DNA of 64,000 nt, from the NCBI GenBank assembly GCA_031551695.1, contig JAVBNG010000007.1, positions 1-64,000 on the forward strand, written 5' to 3'. Position numbers and translations under genes: made by a program. The first letter of the stretch is position 1. Each line of letters starts with the position of its first letter. Of this stretch, positions 16,932 to 26,172 are shown piece after piece. The notes under the pieces are model-generated. The model had not been told where the DNA came from. It saw only the letters and a program-made list of their open reading frames with translations, and did not search any database. Source of the stretch: JAAYCI01 sp031551695 (GTDB lineage Bacteria > Bacillota > Clostridia > Oscillospirales > Ruminococcaceae).

Positions 16932-17630
16932 CTATTCCTTCACTTCAAATTTATACCCCACGCCCCATACGGTTTTTACGTTCCATTTGTCGCTGGCACC
17001 TTCCAGCTTTTCGCGCAGGCGCTTCACATGCACGTCTATGGTGCGGGAATCGCCGTAATATTCAAACCCCCACACTTCGTCCAGCAGCTGGTCGCGCGTG
17101 AACACGCGGCCCGGATGGCTGGCCAGGTAATACAACAGCTCCATCTCCTTGGGCGGCGCTTCCACATTTTGGCCATTCACTTTCAGCTCATATTTATTCA
17201 AGTCCAGCGAAAGGTTGTCGTAATTGATCACCTTGTCGCTGTCGCCGGCTTCCTTTGGCGCCTGCTGCGAACGGCGCAGCACCGCCTTGATGCGTGCCAC
17301 CACTTCCTTCGTGTCAAAGGGCTTCACGATATAGTCGTCGGCGCCAAGCTCCAGGCCAAGCACTTTGTCGAAGGTGTCTCCCTTTGCCGTCAGCATCACG
17401 ATGGGCACCGGTGCAATGGCCCGCAGTTTCCGGCAGGTTTCCCAGCCGTCCAGCCGCGGCATCATCACGTCCAGCAGCACAAGATCTGGCATCCATTCTT
17501 CAAACGCCGCCACAGCCGCCTCCCCGTCGTAAAACTGCCGCGTTTCATACCCCTCTTTTTCCAGATAAAGACGCAAAAGCTCGCAGATGTTTTTGTCGTC
17601 GTCGACGACCATTATTTTGCGTTCTGTCAT
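16932..17630 (-). CDS. OmpR/PhoB-family response regulator
   Basis: 232 residues from ATG 17630 behind AGGAAAG. The receiver domain (3-118) has the acidic pair Asp10-Asp11, phospho-acceptor Asp54 (LVLLDVMMP), Thr81 and Lys103 (IVKPFD). The C-terminal winged helix (135-230) has the GRVFTRDQLLDEVWG and RTIDVHVKRLREKL signatures. It binds DNA after phosphorylation by the kinase of the next gene. Target genes are not shown by the sequence. Confidence 0.93.
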   Translation of the reverse strand: MTERKIMVVDDDKNICELLRLYLEKEGYETRQFYDGEAAVAAFEEWMPDLVLLDVMMPRLDGWETCRKLRAIAPVPIVMLTAKGDTFDKVLGLELGADDYIVKPFDTKEVVARIKAVLRRSQQAPKEAGDSDKVINYDNLSLDLNKYELKVNGQNVEAPPKEMELLYYLASHPGRVFTRDQLLDEVWGFEYYGDSRTIDVHVKRLREKLEGASDKWNVKTVWGVGYKFEVKE

Positions 17631-17804
17631 AAAAAACTTTCCTTTCCGGGTGAAATGGCCCCTTTTCCCCTGGAGCAAGGCCTGAAACGCGCCGCAAACT
17701 ACTTTGGATCCGATCCTCCTTAAACCTTTTTTAATTATACTACATTCCGTGCAAATGCAAAACCCCCCTTGCAGCGCGGGACCGTTCCTTTTTGGGAAAG
17801 GCGT

Positions 17805-17833
17805 TTGAAACACTGTGCCATTTAAGGTATACT
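17805..17833 (+). promoter_or_regulatory. Sigma-A promoter of ychF
   Basis: TTGAAA (17805-17810), 17-bp spacer, TATACT (17828-17833), 73 bp before the ychF start. Confidence 0.65.
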
Positions 17834-17906
17834 ATGCAATGTTGGCACCGATAAAGCGCGCGGGGCACTGCGGCCAAGCGGCGGCTTTTCGCATTTTGGA
17901 GGACGT

Positions 17907-19007
17907 ATGAAGTTAGGAATTGTAGGCTTGCCAAATGTCGGTAAATCGACGCTATTCAACGCAATCACCAATGCGGGCGCACAAAGCGCCAACTACGCAT
18001 TTTGCACCATTGAGCCGAATGTGGGCGTGGTGGCCGTGCCGGATGAACGGCTGGACGCGCTTGCCGCCATGTTCACGCCCAAAAAAGTGACGCCCGCCGT
18101 TATTGAGTTTGTCGATATCGCGGGCCTGGTGCGCGGCGCGTCCAAGGGCGAGGGCCTTGGCAACAAGTTTTTGTCCCACATCCGCGAGGTGGACGCCGTG
18201 GTGCATGTGGTGCGGTGCTTCGCGTCGGACGACGTGGTGCACGTGGACGGCGCTGTGGACCCGGCGCGCGACGTGGAAACCATTGATCTTGAGCTGATTT
18301 TGGCAGACCTTGAAATCGTTGAGCGGCGGCGGGACAAAACGGCCAAGCTGGTGAAGACCGGCGACAAGGCCAAAGCCGCCGAGGCCGCGCTTTTGGAGCG
18401 GCTGTACAAACACCTGGAGGACGGCGAAAGCGCGCGCAGCCTTGCGTTAAACGGCAACGACGAGGCGGCTGTCCTGGCGGACATCCCCCTTTTGAGCGCA
18501 AAACCGGTGATTTACGCGGCCAATGTCTCAGAGGACGATATCCTGGCCGGCTTTGAGGACAATCCCTATTACCAGACCGTGCGCGCCATCGCGCAAAAGG
18601 AGGGTTCCGGCTGCATCCCCGTTTGCGCCAAGGTGGAGGAAAGCATTGCCTCGCTTTCGGCAGAGGAGCGCACGGAATTCCTTTCCGAGCTCGGCATCAC
18701 GTCCTCCGGCCTGGATAATTTGATCCGGGAAGGCTACGCCCTTTTGGGGCTCATCAGTTTTTTGACGGCTGGCGAGCCGGAAGTGCGCGCCTGGACGATC
18801 AAAAACGGCACCAAGGCGCCCGCTGCCGCCGGGAAGATCCATTCCGACATCGAGCGCGGGTTCATTCGCGCAGAGATTGTTGCCTACGCCGATTTGATGG
18901 CCTGCGGCAGCATGGCGGCGGCCAAGGAAAAGGGCCTTGTGCGCAGCGAGGGCAAGGAGTACGTGATGCAGGACGGCGACGTGACACTTTTCCGCTTCAA
19001 CGTTTGA
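17907..19007 (+). CDS. ychF: YchF/OLA1-type ribosome-associated ATPase
   Basis: 366 residues, full length. P-loop GLPNVGKST (residues 7-15), then NYAFCTIEPNVG, the DIAGLVRGAS switch II region, and the C-terminal TGS domain ending DVTLFRFNV. YchF belongs to the Obg-related P-loop family but prefers ATP, binds ribosomes and is linked to stress responses. The start ATG 17907 has TTGGAGG upstream and a good promoter at 17805-17833. It is transcribed alone, divergent from the two-component operon. Confidence 0.96.
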   Translation: MKLGIVGLPNVGKSTLFNAITNAGAQSANYAFCTIEPNVGVVAVPDERLDALAAMFTPKKVTPAVIEFVDIAGLVRGASKGEGLGNKFLSHIREVDAVVHVVRCFASDDVVHVDGAVDPARDVETIDLELILADLEIVERRRDKTAKLVKTGDKAKAAEAALLERLYKHLEDGESARSLALNGNDEAAVLADIPLLSAKPVIYAANVSEDDILAGFEDNPYYQTVRAIAQKEGSGCIPVCAKVEESIASLSAEERTEFLSELGITSSGLDNLIREGYALLGLISFLTAGEPEVRAWTIKNGTKAPAAAGKIHSDIERGFIRAEIVAYADLMACGSMAAAKEKGLVRSEGKEYVMQDGDVTLFRFNV

Positions 19008-19212
19008 TTTTCCGCTTTTTCCACATCCGCTTCCCTCGCTTCGGCCTTGGGTTTGCACAGGATCCCTCCCATTAAAGGCCTTTCATGAACAGCGTGCCAA
19101 CGGCAAACCAATAAACCATAAAAAAATATGTTTTCCCATTTTTGATTTTCGCCTGATTTTTACCGATTTGTTTGCTCAAATGGCACTTTTTAGGAAAAAA
19201 GTACAAAATATG

Positions 19213-19232
19213 GGGGCATCCTAGGATGCCCC
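19213..19232 (-). terminator. Perfect 20-bp palindrome at the end of the binding-protein gene
   Basis: GGGGCATCCT (19213-19222) is followed at once by its complement (19223-19232). The stop codon of the solute-binding protein gene lies inside it. On the minus strand T-rich sequence follows, so it can act as a terminator. Without a loop it may also fold with a 4-base loop. Confidence 0.5.
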
Positions 19233-20861
19233 TACTATATTTTGTGCCGCGATGGTGAATTTCGTGCCCTCCGTGTCGCCCCATGTCTCTGTCTGCATCA
19301 GGTTCTCATTCACCCAGCCGGACAGCGATTTGCTCTGTTTTTTCATCAGGCGCAAAGGCTGCACCGCCAAATAGTATTTTTCATCGTTTGTGGTCTCAAC
19401 AATCTGCCGTATCAACATGTTGCTTGGGTAATAGTCGGTATATGTTTGCAAATACATCATTTTTTCTATGTTTTTCCGGCTATTTGTTGATGTAAAAAGG
19501 CGTGTCAACACTCGAATTGCCGTTTCGTAAGCATTTGCGTGCAGGTTTACCCCCAGCACGCCGGCCGTTCCCACGCTGAGACGATAATTCAGCTGCTGTG
19601 CCTCGGCGTTGGAAAAAGGAAGCTTTGTTGGAATAATTGCCAATTTTCCTTGTAAATTTGGATAATCTTGCTCATATTTCAAGCCTTGCATCGTGTCTCC
19701 GCGCATAAACAGAGCCTGGCCATTTACAAATAATTGTTCTGCCTCTTCGGCGGAAATTGTTTTTTCTGCACTTATTCCAGAATTACGTATTAATTTTCCG
19801 TTTTTATTTGCCCTGTGCATGGTTTCAAAATCAATGGCGCCGAGCAGAGTCAAAAGTGGTTGGGACAAAAGCTCTTTCCGGTCCGACGCGGGCGTGGCCG
19901 CAAACTGGGCGGGGCTTTCAAACACGGAGGAGAGGATGGCGGAGATCTCACTTTCGTAGGTTGTTTCGTGCGCACTGCCAGGCGCCGCAAAAATCCCCTT
20001 CAGATCCTTGGCGGCCTCCGGCCGGTAAACCGGGAAGGAATAGCTATGGCCACCCAGTGTCACGCCAATTTTCTCCGGCCGCGCCAGGTAGCTTTCAATG
20101 GCGGCAACCAGGGTTTGCCACTCGGTGTAGGTGCAGTTCATCAGGTCACGCACCAAAGCTGCAGCGTCTTTTGCGCTTAGCAGCGCGGCCAACGTGCTGA
20201 TGTTCACCAGCGTGCCACCGGCATAGGCGCCCACCGGCAAACCGTAGACCGCGTCCTCGTTCAACAGCCGGGCATAGGCCGGTGTCAGCCCGGCCAGGCT
20301 CTGCATCAGCGTTCCAACTGCGTCCGCGCTCAGATCCATCATACTCACACCGTTGTCATACAACTCCCGCGCGGCCACCTCGCCTTCAATCCAGCAAATG
20401 TCGTACCGCTTGCCGCCCGCCTCGGCGGCGGAAAGCTCCGCTACGTATTGCTCCCCGGGCACGGCCTGCTGTATTTGCAGGCTCACGCCCTCGGCCGCGG
20501 CCGCTTCCGTCAAAATCTCCTGCAAGGCCGGCATATCCGTGGGTAAAAATACGTTCAGCTCATGTATCACGCCTGTATTTTCACTGTTTTCGGCACTGCC
20601 GCTTTGCCCGCCGCCGGTGTTGTCTTCCAAGGCCGCACTCAAATAAGCGGAAGCCTGCGCTGCTTGCGCCGACGCGCCCGGCAGCAGGCAAAAAGCACCT
20701 GTCAGCAGCGCGCAAAACAGCGCGGCGGGCTTTCGCCAAAAGCGGCTGCGGGCGCGGCGCGGGCGTTCGGTTTCAATTTTGCCTGCAGTCTGCCTTTGGC
20801 CGTTTTCGGGCCGCCGAACCGCCGGATTGATTGTGTTTTGCGTGGTTACAGGTTTTTGCAT
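19221..20861 (-). CDS. Exported protein resembling ABC-transporter solute-binding proteins
   Basis: 546 residues from ATG 20861 (GAGGG upstream); an alternative TTG start lies 18 bp earlier. There is a basic N-terminus of about 40 residues (PRRARSRFWRK), a hydrophobic stretch and a likely signal-peptidase site after ASAQA. Mature features such as INVFLPTDM-type strand entry, YDICWIEGEVAARELYDNG and AVYGLPVGAYAGGTLVN resemble family 1 extracellular binding proteins of sugar ABC systems. There is no lipobox Cys and no permease or ATPase gene nearby, so it is an orphan or a divergent relative. The functional call is tentative. Confidence 0.55.
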   Translation of the reverse strand: MQKPVTTQNTINPAVRRPENGQRQTAGKIETERPRRARSRFWRKPAALFCALLTGAFCLLPGASAQAAQASAYLSAALEDNTGGGQSGSAENSENTGVIHELNVFLPTDMPALQEILTEAAAAEGVSLQIQQAVPGEQYVAELSAAEAGGKRYDICWIEGEVAARELYDNGVSMMDLSADAVGTLMQSLAGLTPAYARLLNEDAVYGLPVGAYAGGTLVNISTLAALLSAKDAAALVRDLMNCTYTEWQTLVAAIESYLARPEKIGVTLGGHSYSFPVYRPEAAKDLKGIFAAPGSAHETTYESEISAILSSVFESPAQFAATPASDRKELLSQPLLTLLGAIDFETMHRANKNGKLIRNSGISAEKTISAEEAEQLFVNGQALFMRGDTMQGLKYEQDYPNLQGKLAIIPTKLPFSNAEAQQLNYRLSVGTAGVLGVNLHANAYETAIRVLTRLFTSTNSRKNIEKMMYLQTYTDYYPSNMLIRQIVETTNDEKYYLAVQPLRLMKKQSKSLSGWVNENLMQTETWGDTEGTKFTIAAQNIVGAS

Positions 20862-21109
20862 CGGTTCCCTCTTCGGCAATTTCTACATCGGGCATTTCCC
20901 GGATATTTTTTGATATTTACAGGCGGACGGTGAACCCTATATAATATAAGGAAATTAAAGGATTATGTCCCACAATTATTCTATTTCCATTATTTGTTTT
21001 ATACTTTCTAATTGATGCTTTATACGTTTATTCATAACTGTTTGGTGTAATAATTATTGGTAACAATAAATTATATTATAAATAATCGATAAATGGTGGT
21101 ATCTTCATC

Positions 21110-21814
21110 ATGCGGATCAGACACAAACCACACGCGCGCGCCGAGCTTTCCGCCTGGCCCTGTTTTGTCGCAGACCCCGATTCCCATCGGGGAAAATGGG
21201 CTTCTGCCTTTGGCTGCCCGCAGCAGCCGCTGCACGTGGAACTGGGCTGTGGCAAGGGTGGATTTATCAGCGAAAAGGCCGTTTTATTGCCGGAGATCAA
21301 TTTCGCCGGTTTTGACATCAAAAACGAGATGCTGCTGGTGGCAAAACACACCATCGAAGCAAAATTCGAAAAAATCGGTAAAAATCCTGATAATGTGCGG
21401 ATCTCTACCAAAAACATCGAATTTATCCGCGATGTTTTTTCTCCGGAAGACCACGTAGAGCGTATTTACATCAATTTTTGCAACCCTTGGTACAAAAGCG
21501 GCCACGCGAAGCACAGGCTTACCCATCCGCGCCAACTGGTGCAATATCGCATGTTTTTACCTGTCGGCGGGCAAATCTGGTTCAAGACCGACGACATGCC
21601 TCTTTTTAAAGATTCGCTCCGCTATTTTGCAATGGCCGGCTTTGCCGTCGACCGGCAGACCGAAGACCTGCACAACACCTATGGCTTTGAAAACATACCC
21701 ACCGAGCACGAGGCGATGTTCAGCGAAATGGGCATCCCCATCAAGGCCTGCATTGCCACGGTGCTGCCCGCAACAATTGATTTTTCCAGCTTGTCGCACC
21801 TTAAAACCATATGA
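21110..21814 (+). CDS. trmB: tRNA (guanine-N7-)-methyltransferase TrmB
   Basis: 234 residues, class I SAM-dependent methyltransferase. SAM motif ELGCGKGGFI (residues 44-53), FAGFDIKNEML for motif II, and the TrmB-specific NFCNPWYKSGHAKHRLT (where PDPWPK is usual) and FKTDDMPLF segments. It methylates G46 in the variable loop of tRNAs. The PDPW motif appears as CNPW, a variant seen in clostridial TrmB. Upstream DNA (20940-21109) is very AT-rich; no clear ribosome binding site precedes ATG 21110. Confidence 0.92.
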   Translation: MRIRHKPHARAELSAWPCFVADPDSHRGKWASAFGCPQQPLHVELGCGKGGFISEKAVLLPEINFAGFDIKNEMLLVAKHTIEAKFEKIGKNPDNVRISTKNIEFIRDVFSPEDHVERIYINFCNPWYKSGHAKHRLTHPRQLVQYRMFLPVGGQIWFKTDDMPLFKDSLRYFAMAGFAVDRQTEDLHNTYGFENIPTEHEAMFSEMGIPIKACIATVLPATIDFSSLSHLKTI

Positions 21815-21851
21815 AATGCTATGCGTTTTGATGCAAATGTCCGCATTTCCC

Positions 21852-21880
21852 TTGCTTTAGGCAAATCGTGGCTATATAAT
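21852..21880 (+). promoter_or_regulatory. Sigma-A promoter of the HTH protein gene
   Basis: TTGCTT (21852-21857), 17-bp spacer, TATAAT (21875-21880). Transcription would start near 21887. This excludes an in-frame start at 21879 and supports ATG 21948. Confidence 0.7.
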
Positions 21881-21947
21881 GTGTTTACATACATTTATAA
21901 TAGCAGCGATGGGGCCATTGGAAATTGCAACGGAAAGCTGGTGCACT

Positions 21948-23258
21948 ATGATTGAAAAATTGTATACCGTGGAAGAGGTTGCGGAGCTTGCCTCTGTCAC
22001 CGGGCGCACAATCCGCAATTACCTAAAAAGCGGACGTTTGGTTGGCCGGAAAATCGGCGGGCAGTGGCGTTTCCCCGAAAACGAGGTGCAGCGCCTTTTG
22101 ACCGGCGGTGTAGACGAGGAGGAACCGGAAAATATCCCGGGTGCCCCGCCGTCTGATTACAACACCCTGATGGACCCTTCTGCTCGCGGCTTTTCCGGCA
22201 ATGACGCGACGGATCCTTTCGGAGCGTTCCCATCCCCTTCGGAAACGCCCGACGATATACCCCATCATAACATTGATTCCCCCAGTGTTCAACCGCAGCC
22301 TGCCACACAAAGCGCGGAAAGCGCGCCGATTCCTGAAACCAATTTTTTCTCCGGCCACATGCACACGGGCGCCATTACGGTGCCGGAGGACGCTTCCTCT
22401 TTCGCCGGCCCGGCGTTTGAAGACGAGGTTGCCGCTCCTGTTTCCGGCCCGGCAGACCCTGCGGCAGCCGCTGGAGCAAATGCGCAATATTTGCAAGGCA
22501 ATTCCAATCAACCCGGGGGGGAGCCTTCTACACCTGTGACACAAATTATTGAGCAACAATCACAATATTTAACCGGTATAAACGCGCCAAAAATGCCTGT
22601 TCAGCCAAATTATCCGCCACACCAGGGACCTATGCCTCCTGTATCTTCGCCCATTGCGCCTTCCGGCTACTTTGCGCAACCGGCTGCCTCTAATTATCCA
22701 GCGTATTACGCGCAACCACCGGTGGCGCAGCCTGCGCTGTCCTATTCGGCGTATTATCCCATAGATAATGACGGGCATTTTATGCCGTATCCACCTTTTT
22801 ATCCGTCGTATTATCCGCCTCAAACATACACGCCCATGGGCTATCCCGCTCCGTATGACAACGCGGAACACCGCAAGCCCATTTCCGGCCCGGCCCCTGC
22901 CGAAGCAGCACACAACGCCGCGGCCCTTGCCGCAACCGGAAAGCCCGTGGAAAGCACAGCTTCTGCCGCAGGCCAACCGCCTGAGCTGAGCGATGTGGGC
23001 GTGCGCGTAACGACATTCATCTCCGAAGTCCACGATTGCTCACGCGGCCCTTGTGTCTGTGCTATTTTTGACATGCACCAGACAATATCCGCCGCCCGCA
23101 CCACCAGTGACCGCCTGGCAGACATCGCCGCCCAGGAAAGTGAAAATGGCCAGCAATGCCAGGCCTTTGTTGAATATGACGAGCGGTTTTATATTGCGCG
23201 GTATACAATTTTTGGCACATCATCATTTCTTTTTCGGTGCGTGAAATTGCTCGGCTAG
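21948..23258 (+). CDS. Excisionase/MerR-type HTH protein with a long Pro/Tyr-rich low-complexity region
   Basis: 436 residues from ATG 21948. Residues 1-50 (LYTVEEVAELASVTGRTIRN, then a GRLVGRKIGGQWRF wing) form the MerR-like HTH of the excisionase family (HTH_17). Residues 55-200 are acidic, Pro/Ser/Ala-rich linker. About 205-300 is a Tyr/Pro repeat region (segments such as YPAYYAQPPVAQP and YPPFYPSYYPPQTY). The last 90 residues form a compact-looking domain with two close Cys (CSRGPCVCAIFDMH) ending FLFRCVKLLG; I do not recognise it. No signal peptide or membrane segment. It stands alone after trmB with its own promoter. A DNA-binding protein with a disordered, possibly condensate-forming middle is unusual in bacteria. 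Confidence 0.75.
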   Translation: MIEKLYTVEEVAELASVTGRTIRNYLKSGRLVGRKIGGQWRFPENEVQRLLTGGVDEEEPENIPGAPPSDYNTLMDPSARGFSGNDATDPFGAFPSPSETPDDIPHHNIDSPSVQPQPATQSAESAPIPETNFFSGHMHTGAITVPEDASSFAGPAFEDEVAAPVSGPADPAAAAGANAQYLQGNSNQPGGEPSTPVTQIIEQQSQYLTGINAPKMPVQPNYPPHQGPMPPVSSPIAPSGYFAQPAASNYPAYYAQPPVAQPALSYSAYYPIDNDGHFMPYPPFYPSYYPPQTYTPMGYPAPYDNAEHRKPISGPAPAEAAHNAAALAATGKPVESTASAAGQPPELSDVGVRVTTFISEVHDCSRGPCVCAIFDMHQTISAARTTSDRLADIAAQESENGQQCQAFVEYDERFYIARYTIFGTSSFLFRCVKLLG

Positions 23259-23306
23259 TCCTTTGGAAAATTTGACAGATGCTAGGAAAATACGGTTGCA
23301 TAAACC

Positions 23307-23350
23307 AGGAATAATAAATACAAATGGCTGTAATTGTATTTATTATTCCT
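23307..23350. terminator. 17-bp perfect AT-rich inverted repeat between convergent genes
   Basis: Arms 23307-23323 and 23334-23350 are exactly complementary with a 10-base loop. It lies 49 bp after the HTH protein gene, a place expected for a terminator, but has no T tract afterwards. Confidence 0.45.
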
Positions 23351-23716
23351 GTTATTATGTCATTTATTAATTTATGTTCATTTAATATTCTTTAATAATT
23401 CATATTTTCTGTTTGGAAATATTAGGAAATCCCTTGGTTTGGTCCCCCATCGTTCTGTTGGCTCTTAGAACAAGCTTGTTTCGGTCTTCGACCGATTGCT
23501 TTTCTTAGTTTTCACCGGCTGACCATCCTGTGCTGTCCGCATTTTAAACAACTTTAATATCATCCATTTTGTTGGCACTCATATTTGAAAACCTTTAACA
23601 ATTCAATTTATGCTGAACTGTTATTGTTGTGGTTTTCTTCAATTATTTCAAACCATTTATTTTGCGTATTTTATACGATAGTTGGGTCTATTAACAATTT
23701 ACTGCATGATTTATGA
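23351..23716. other. Non-coding stretch with three small hairpins
   Basis: No gene. A short GC-richer block at about 23435-23545 contains GTTCT/AGAAC (23452-23456/23467-23471), the palindrome AACAAGCTTGTT (23469-23480) and CGGTC-TTC-GACCG (23482-23494). The flanks are AT-rich. It could be a small RNA or paired termination signals between the convergent HTH and polymerase genes. Confidence 0.3.
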
Positions 23717-24955
23717 CTATTTTTTGTCTTTTACGTCCGATTTTGAATCTACCCCAATATCATTGTTTATTTGAAGCGCTTCGACTACAGCAGTTTGCCC
23801 ATATTTCTCACGAATGGAATCTATGCTTTTTTCAAGCTTTTCCCGGCGTGGGTCTTGGCCGGGGGGTTCTTCCAAAAAGCTGGTTTGCTCCAAAAATGGG
23901 GTGTCGGTTACGCTCTGCGCCGTCAGGGTGATCATGCGAATCTTCTTTGTAAAATCCCAGTTTTCACAAACCAGCTGCATTCCTGCCTTGGCAAGATCTC
24001 TGCTCAAATTTGTAGGATAGCTAAGGGGCCTCTGCCTTGTAATGGTTTTAAAATCCGGGTTTTTGATCAATACCTGAAGCGTGGCCGCGTATAGATTGCG
24101 CGCGCGCAGACGGGCCGCCACTTCATCCGCCAACGTGTACACCGCTGTTCGCACATCCTTCTCACCCAGCAGATCCCGGCTGAAGGTTTGCCCGTTACCA
24201 ATACTTTTTGCCTGCTCGCTTTCCCCAATTTTTGCTACCGGGGAATCGTCTACGCCAAGGGCCTGCAGCCTGAGCTGTGTGCCTGCCTTGCCCAATACGG
24301 ATTTCATTAATGCTTCGTCCGCCACGGCCAGCTGGCCAATCGTTTCAATGCCCAGCTGCCGCAATGTGTCTTTTGCCTTGCTGCCGACGAAAAGCAGTGT
24401 ATCCACCGAAAGCGGCCATACAATTTCCTTGAAATTTTCCCCTGTTATTTCCGTCACGGCATTGGGCTTTTTGTAATCTGAGCCAAGTTTTGCAATGGTT
24501 TTATTAAAGCTGACGCCGACGGAAATGGTCAGCCCGGTTTTGTTTTTCACCTCTTCGCGCAGGCGGTTGGCAACCGCGTTCGGCGTATTGCCCAAAAGCC
24601 GCCATGTGCCGCTCATGTCCAGCCAGCTTTCGTCTATCCCGAAGGGTTCCACCCGGTCTGTATAGTTTGCATAAATGTCGTTTAATATTTTATAATATTT
24701 TTTATATTCTTTATGATGCGGGCGCAACAAAATCAATTCCGGACATTTTTTTTGGGATTGCCACACTGTTTCGGCAGTTTTTACATTATATTTTTTTGCT
24801 TCTTCGTTTTTTGCCAAAATAATGCCATGCCTATTGTCAGTACTGCCACACACAGCGACAGGCAAATTTTTTAAATGAGGATATTGCAGCAACTCAACAG
24901 ATGCGTAAAAACTATTGCAATCGCAATGAAAAATTACCCTATCCGCCACTGCCAC
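23717..24955 (-). CDS. Y-family DNA polymerase (DinB/UmuC type)
   Basis: 412 residues. The palm begins IFHCDCNSFYASVELLQY with the metal-binding Asp, and the second catalytic pair is in FGIDESWLDMSG. Helix-hairpin-helix region near residues 175-225, and the little-finger domain follows (about 240-350). The C-terminal 50 residues are acidic and would reach the sliding clamp. It performs error-prone translesion synthesis. The HCDCNS start is the form typical of clostridial pol IV-like enzymes. No neighbouring SOS genes and no clear LexA box upstream, so the symbol dinB is not given firmly. Confidence 0.9.
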   Translation of the reverse strand: MAVADRVIFHCDCNSFYASVELLQYPHLKNLPVAVCGSTDNRHGIILAKNEEAKKYNVKTAETVWQSQKKCPELILLRPHHKEYKKYYKILNDIYANYTDRVEPFGIDESWLDMSGTWRLLGNTPNAVANRLREEVKNKTGLTISVGVSFNKTIAKLGSDYKKPNAVTEITGENFKEIVWPLSVDTLLFVGSKAKDTLRQLGIETIGQLAVADEALMKSVLGKAGTQLRLQALGVDDSPVAKIGESEQAKSIGNGQTFSRDLLGEKDVRTAVYTLADEVAARLRARNLYAATLQVLIKNPDFKTITRQRPLSYPTNLSRDLAKAGMQLVCENWDFTKKIRMITLTAQSVTDTPFLEQTSFLEEPPGQDPRREKLEKSIDSIREKYGQTAVVEALQINNDIGVDSKSDVKDKK

Positions 24956-25338
24956 CTCCTTTGCAGCAAAAGCCCTTACGCGCTCGACGCCTTCCGGCCT
25001 AAAACTTTCGCAAGATTTGTCGGATTACCCCGAACTGTCTTGTTTTCGCGCGCAAATCCCTATGTTGCACTTCTACAAACTGCTGTCTTGCAAACTTGGT
25101 TAATATTTATCGTTTATTCGATTAATATAATTATTCAAATAATGTTCATTAATTCGAAATAACTGATTTTCCCTTTTTTCCACTCTTTATTCCACTTGCA
25201 TCACTTTCCTGATAAGGACTTGCTGAATCCGTTGGCACGTTCTTGGCGATACCATCTAATTTTCTCATAATGCTCTCTTTATTATATTTGGATATTTTGT
25301 GTTATATCAATTTATTTATTCTTGTTTGGGGTGATTTG
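24956..25338. other. AT-rich gap between divergent polymerase and HAD genes
   Basis: No gene seen. It must hold the promoters for the Y-family polymerase (leftward) and the HAD gene (rightward), but I could not pick clear -35/-10 pairs. There is no good GAAC-N4-GTTC SOS box. Confidence 0.4.
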
Positions 25339-25989
25339 ATGTTTCAATCTGTCATTTTTGATTTGGACGGAACCTTGCTTGACACAATAGCAGATCTTGG
25401 AAAAGCTGGAAATTGCACCCTTGCCACCATGGGTTTGCCGCCTCATAACCTGGCGCATTACAAAAAATTGATTGGCAACGGGATCCGGCGTTTGGTGCAC
25501 GACTTTTTACCCGCCGAATACCGCGACGCGGGGAGCGAAGAAAAGGCGCTGGAAATATTCACAAATTATTATGAAAACCACATGTTAGACTTGACTGCTC
25601 CCTATCCCGGCATTTTACCTTTCTTGCAGAAATTACGTGATGACGGATATGTGTTGTCGATTGTAAGCAACAAAAATGACAATCTTACAAAAACGGTGAC
25701 AACACATTATTTCACTAATTTATTCACCTATGTCGCCGGCGCCGGCGAAGCGGCGCCGCCAAAGCCGGACCCCGCTTCCACCCTGGATATTGTAAAGAAG
25801 CTGGGGTTGCCCAAAGAGTCGATTCTGTTTGTTGGAGATAGCAGAGTTGACATGATCACTGCTGCGAATTCCGGCTTAGTTTCGTGTGGTGTCACATGGG
25901 GATTCAAAAGCAAAGAGGAATTACTGGATGGAGGCGCCAAATTTATCGCGAACAGCCCCGCTGAACTGGATGAAATCATCCGCGGTTAG
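25339..25989 (+). CDS. HAD-superfamily phosphatase, phosphoglycolate phosphatase-like
   Basis: 216 residues from ATG 25339. HAD motif I FDLDGTLLDT (residues 7-16), a helical cap (20-85), motif II SIVSNKN (near 105), motif III Lys in PPKPDP and motif IV GDSRVDM. This arrangement matches phosphoglycolate phosphatase (Gph) and related cap-1 HADs. A probable role is removal of 2-phosphoglycolate from DNA repair or other metabolite phosphates. It is divergent from the DNA-repair polymerase gene, which suits a Gph role, but substrate assignment is inference. An upstream in-frame start (25243) is not supported by a ribosome binding site. Confidence 0.85.
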   Translation: MFQSVIFDLDGTLLDTIADLGKAGNCTLATMGLPPHNLAHYKKLIGNGIRRLVHDFLPAEYRDAGSEEKALEIFTNYYENHMLDLTAPYPGILPFLQKLRDDGYVLSIVSNKNDNLTKTVTTHYFTNLFTYVAGAGEAAPPKPDPASTLDIVKKLGLPKESILFVGDSRVDMITAANSGLVSCGVTWGFKSKEELLDGGAKFIANSPAELDEIIRG

Positions 25990-26131
25990 CCTGCCCCTCT
26001 ATACATTTCTTATCCTGTGTTTCTGCGGTGTCGGCCTTTGTGTTCAACATATATTCCACATTAATTATTTTGTTGTTTCCGCTGCATTTACCTAAAATAC
26101 ATATTTTAGAATAATTAAACCCGCATTTAGC

Positions 26132-26172
26132 AAATAGGCTGCCTTCCCCTGTGTGGAAGGCAGCCTATTTTT
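26132..26172. terminator. Strong terminator between the HAD gene and tRNA-Glu
   Basis: AAATAGGCTGCCTTCC (26132-26147) pairs perfectly with 26155-26170, followed by T on the plus strand and preceded by A-rich sequence. It can end transcription from either side. Confidence 0.85.

Noticed and set aside
15841..17058. A long plus-strand frame opposite the kinase and regulator genes
   Set aside because: It covers a clear two-component pair with all catalytic motifs; there is no independent evidence for it.
25020..25060. CGAACTGTCTTGTTTTCG upstream of the Y-family polymerase as a LexA box
   Set aside because: The half-sites are six bases apart and imperfect; the Gram-positive box is GAAC-N4-GTTC.
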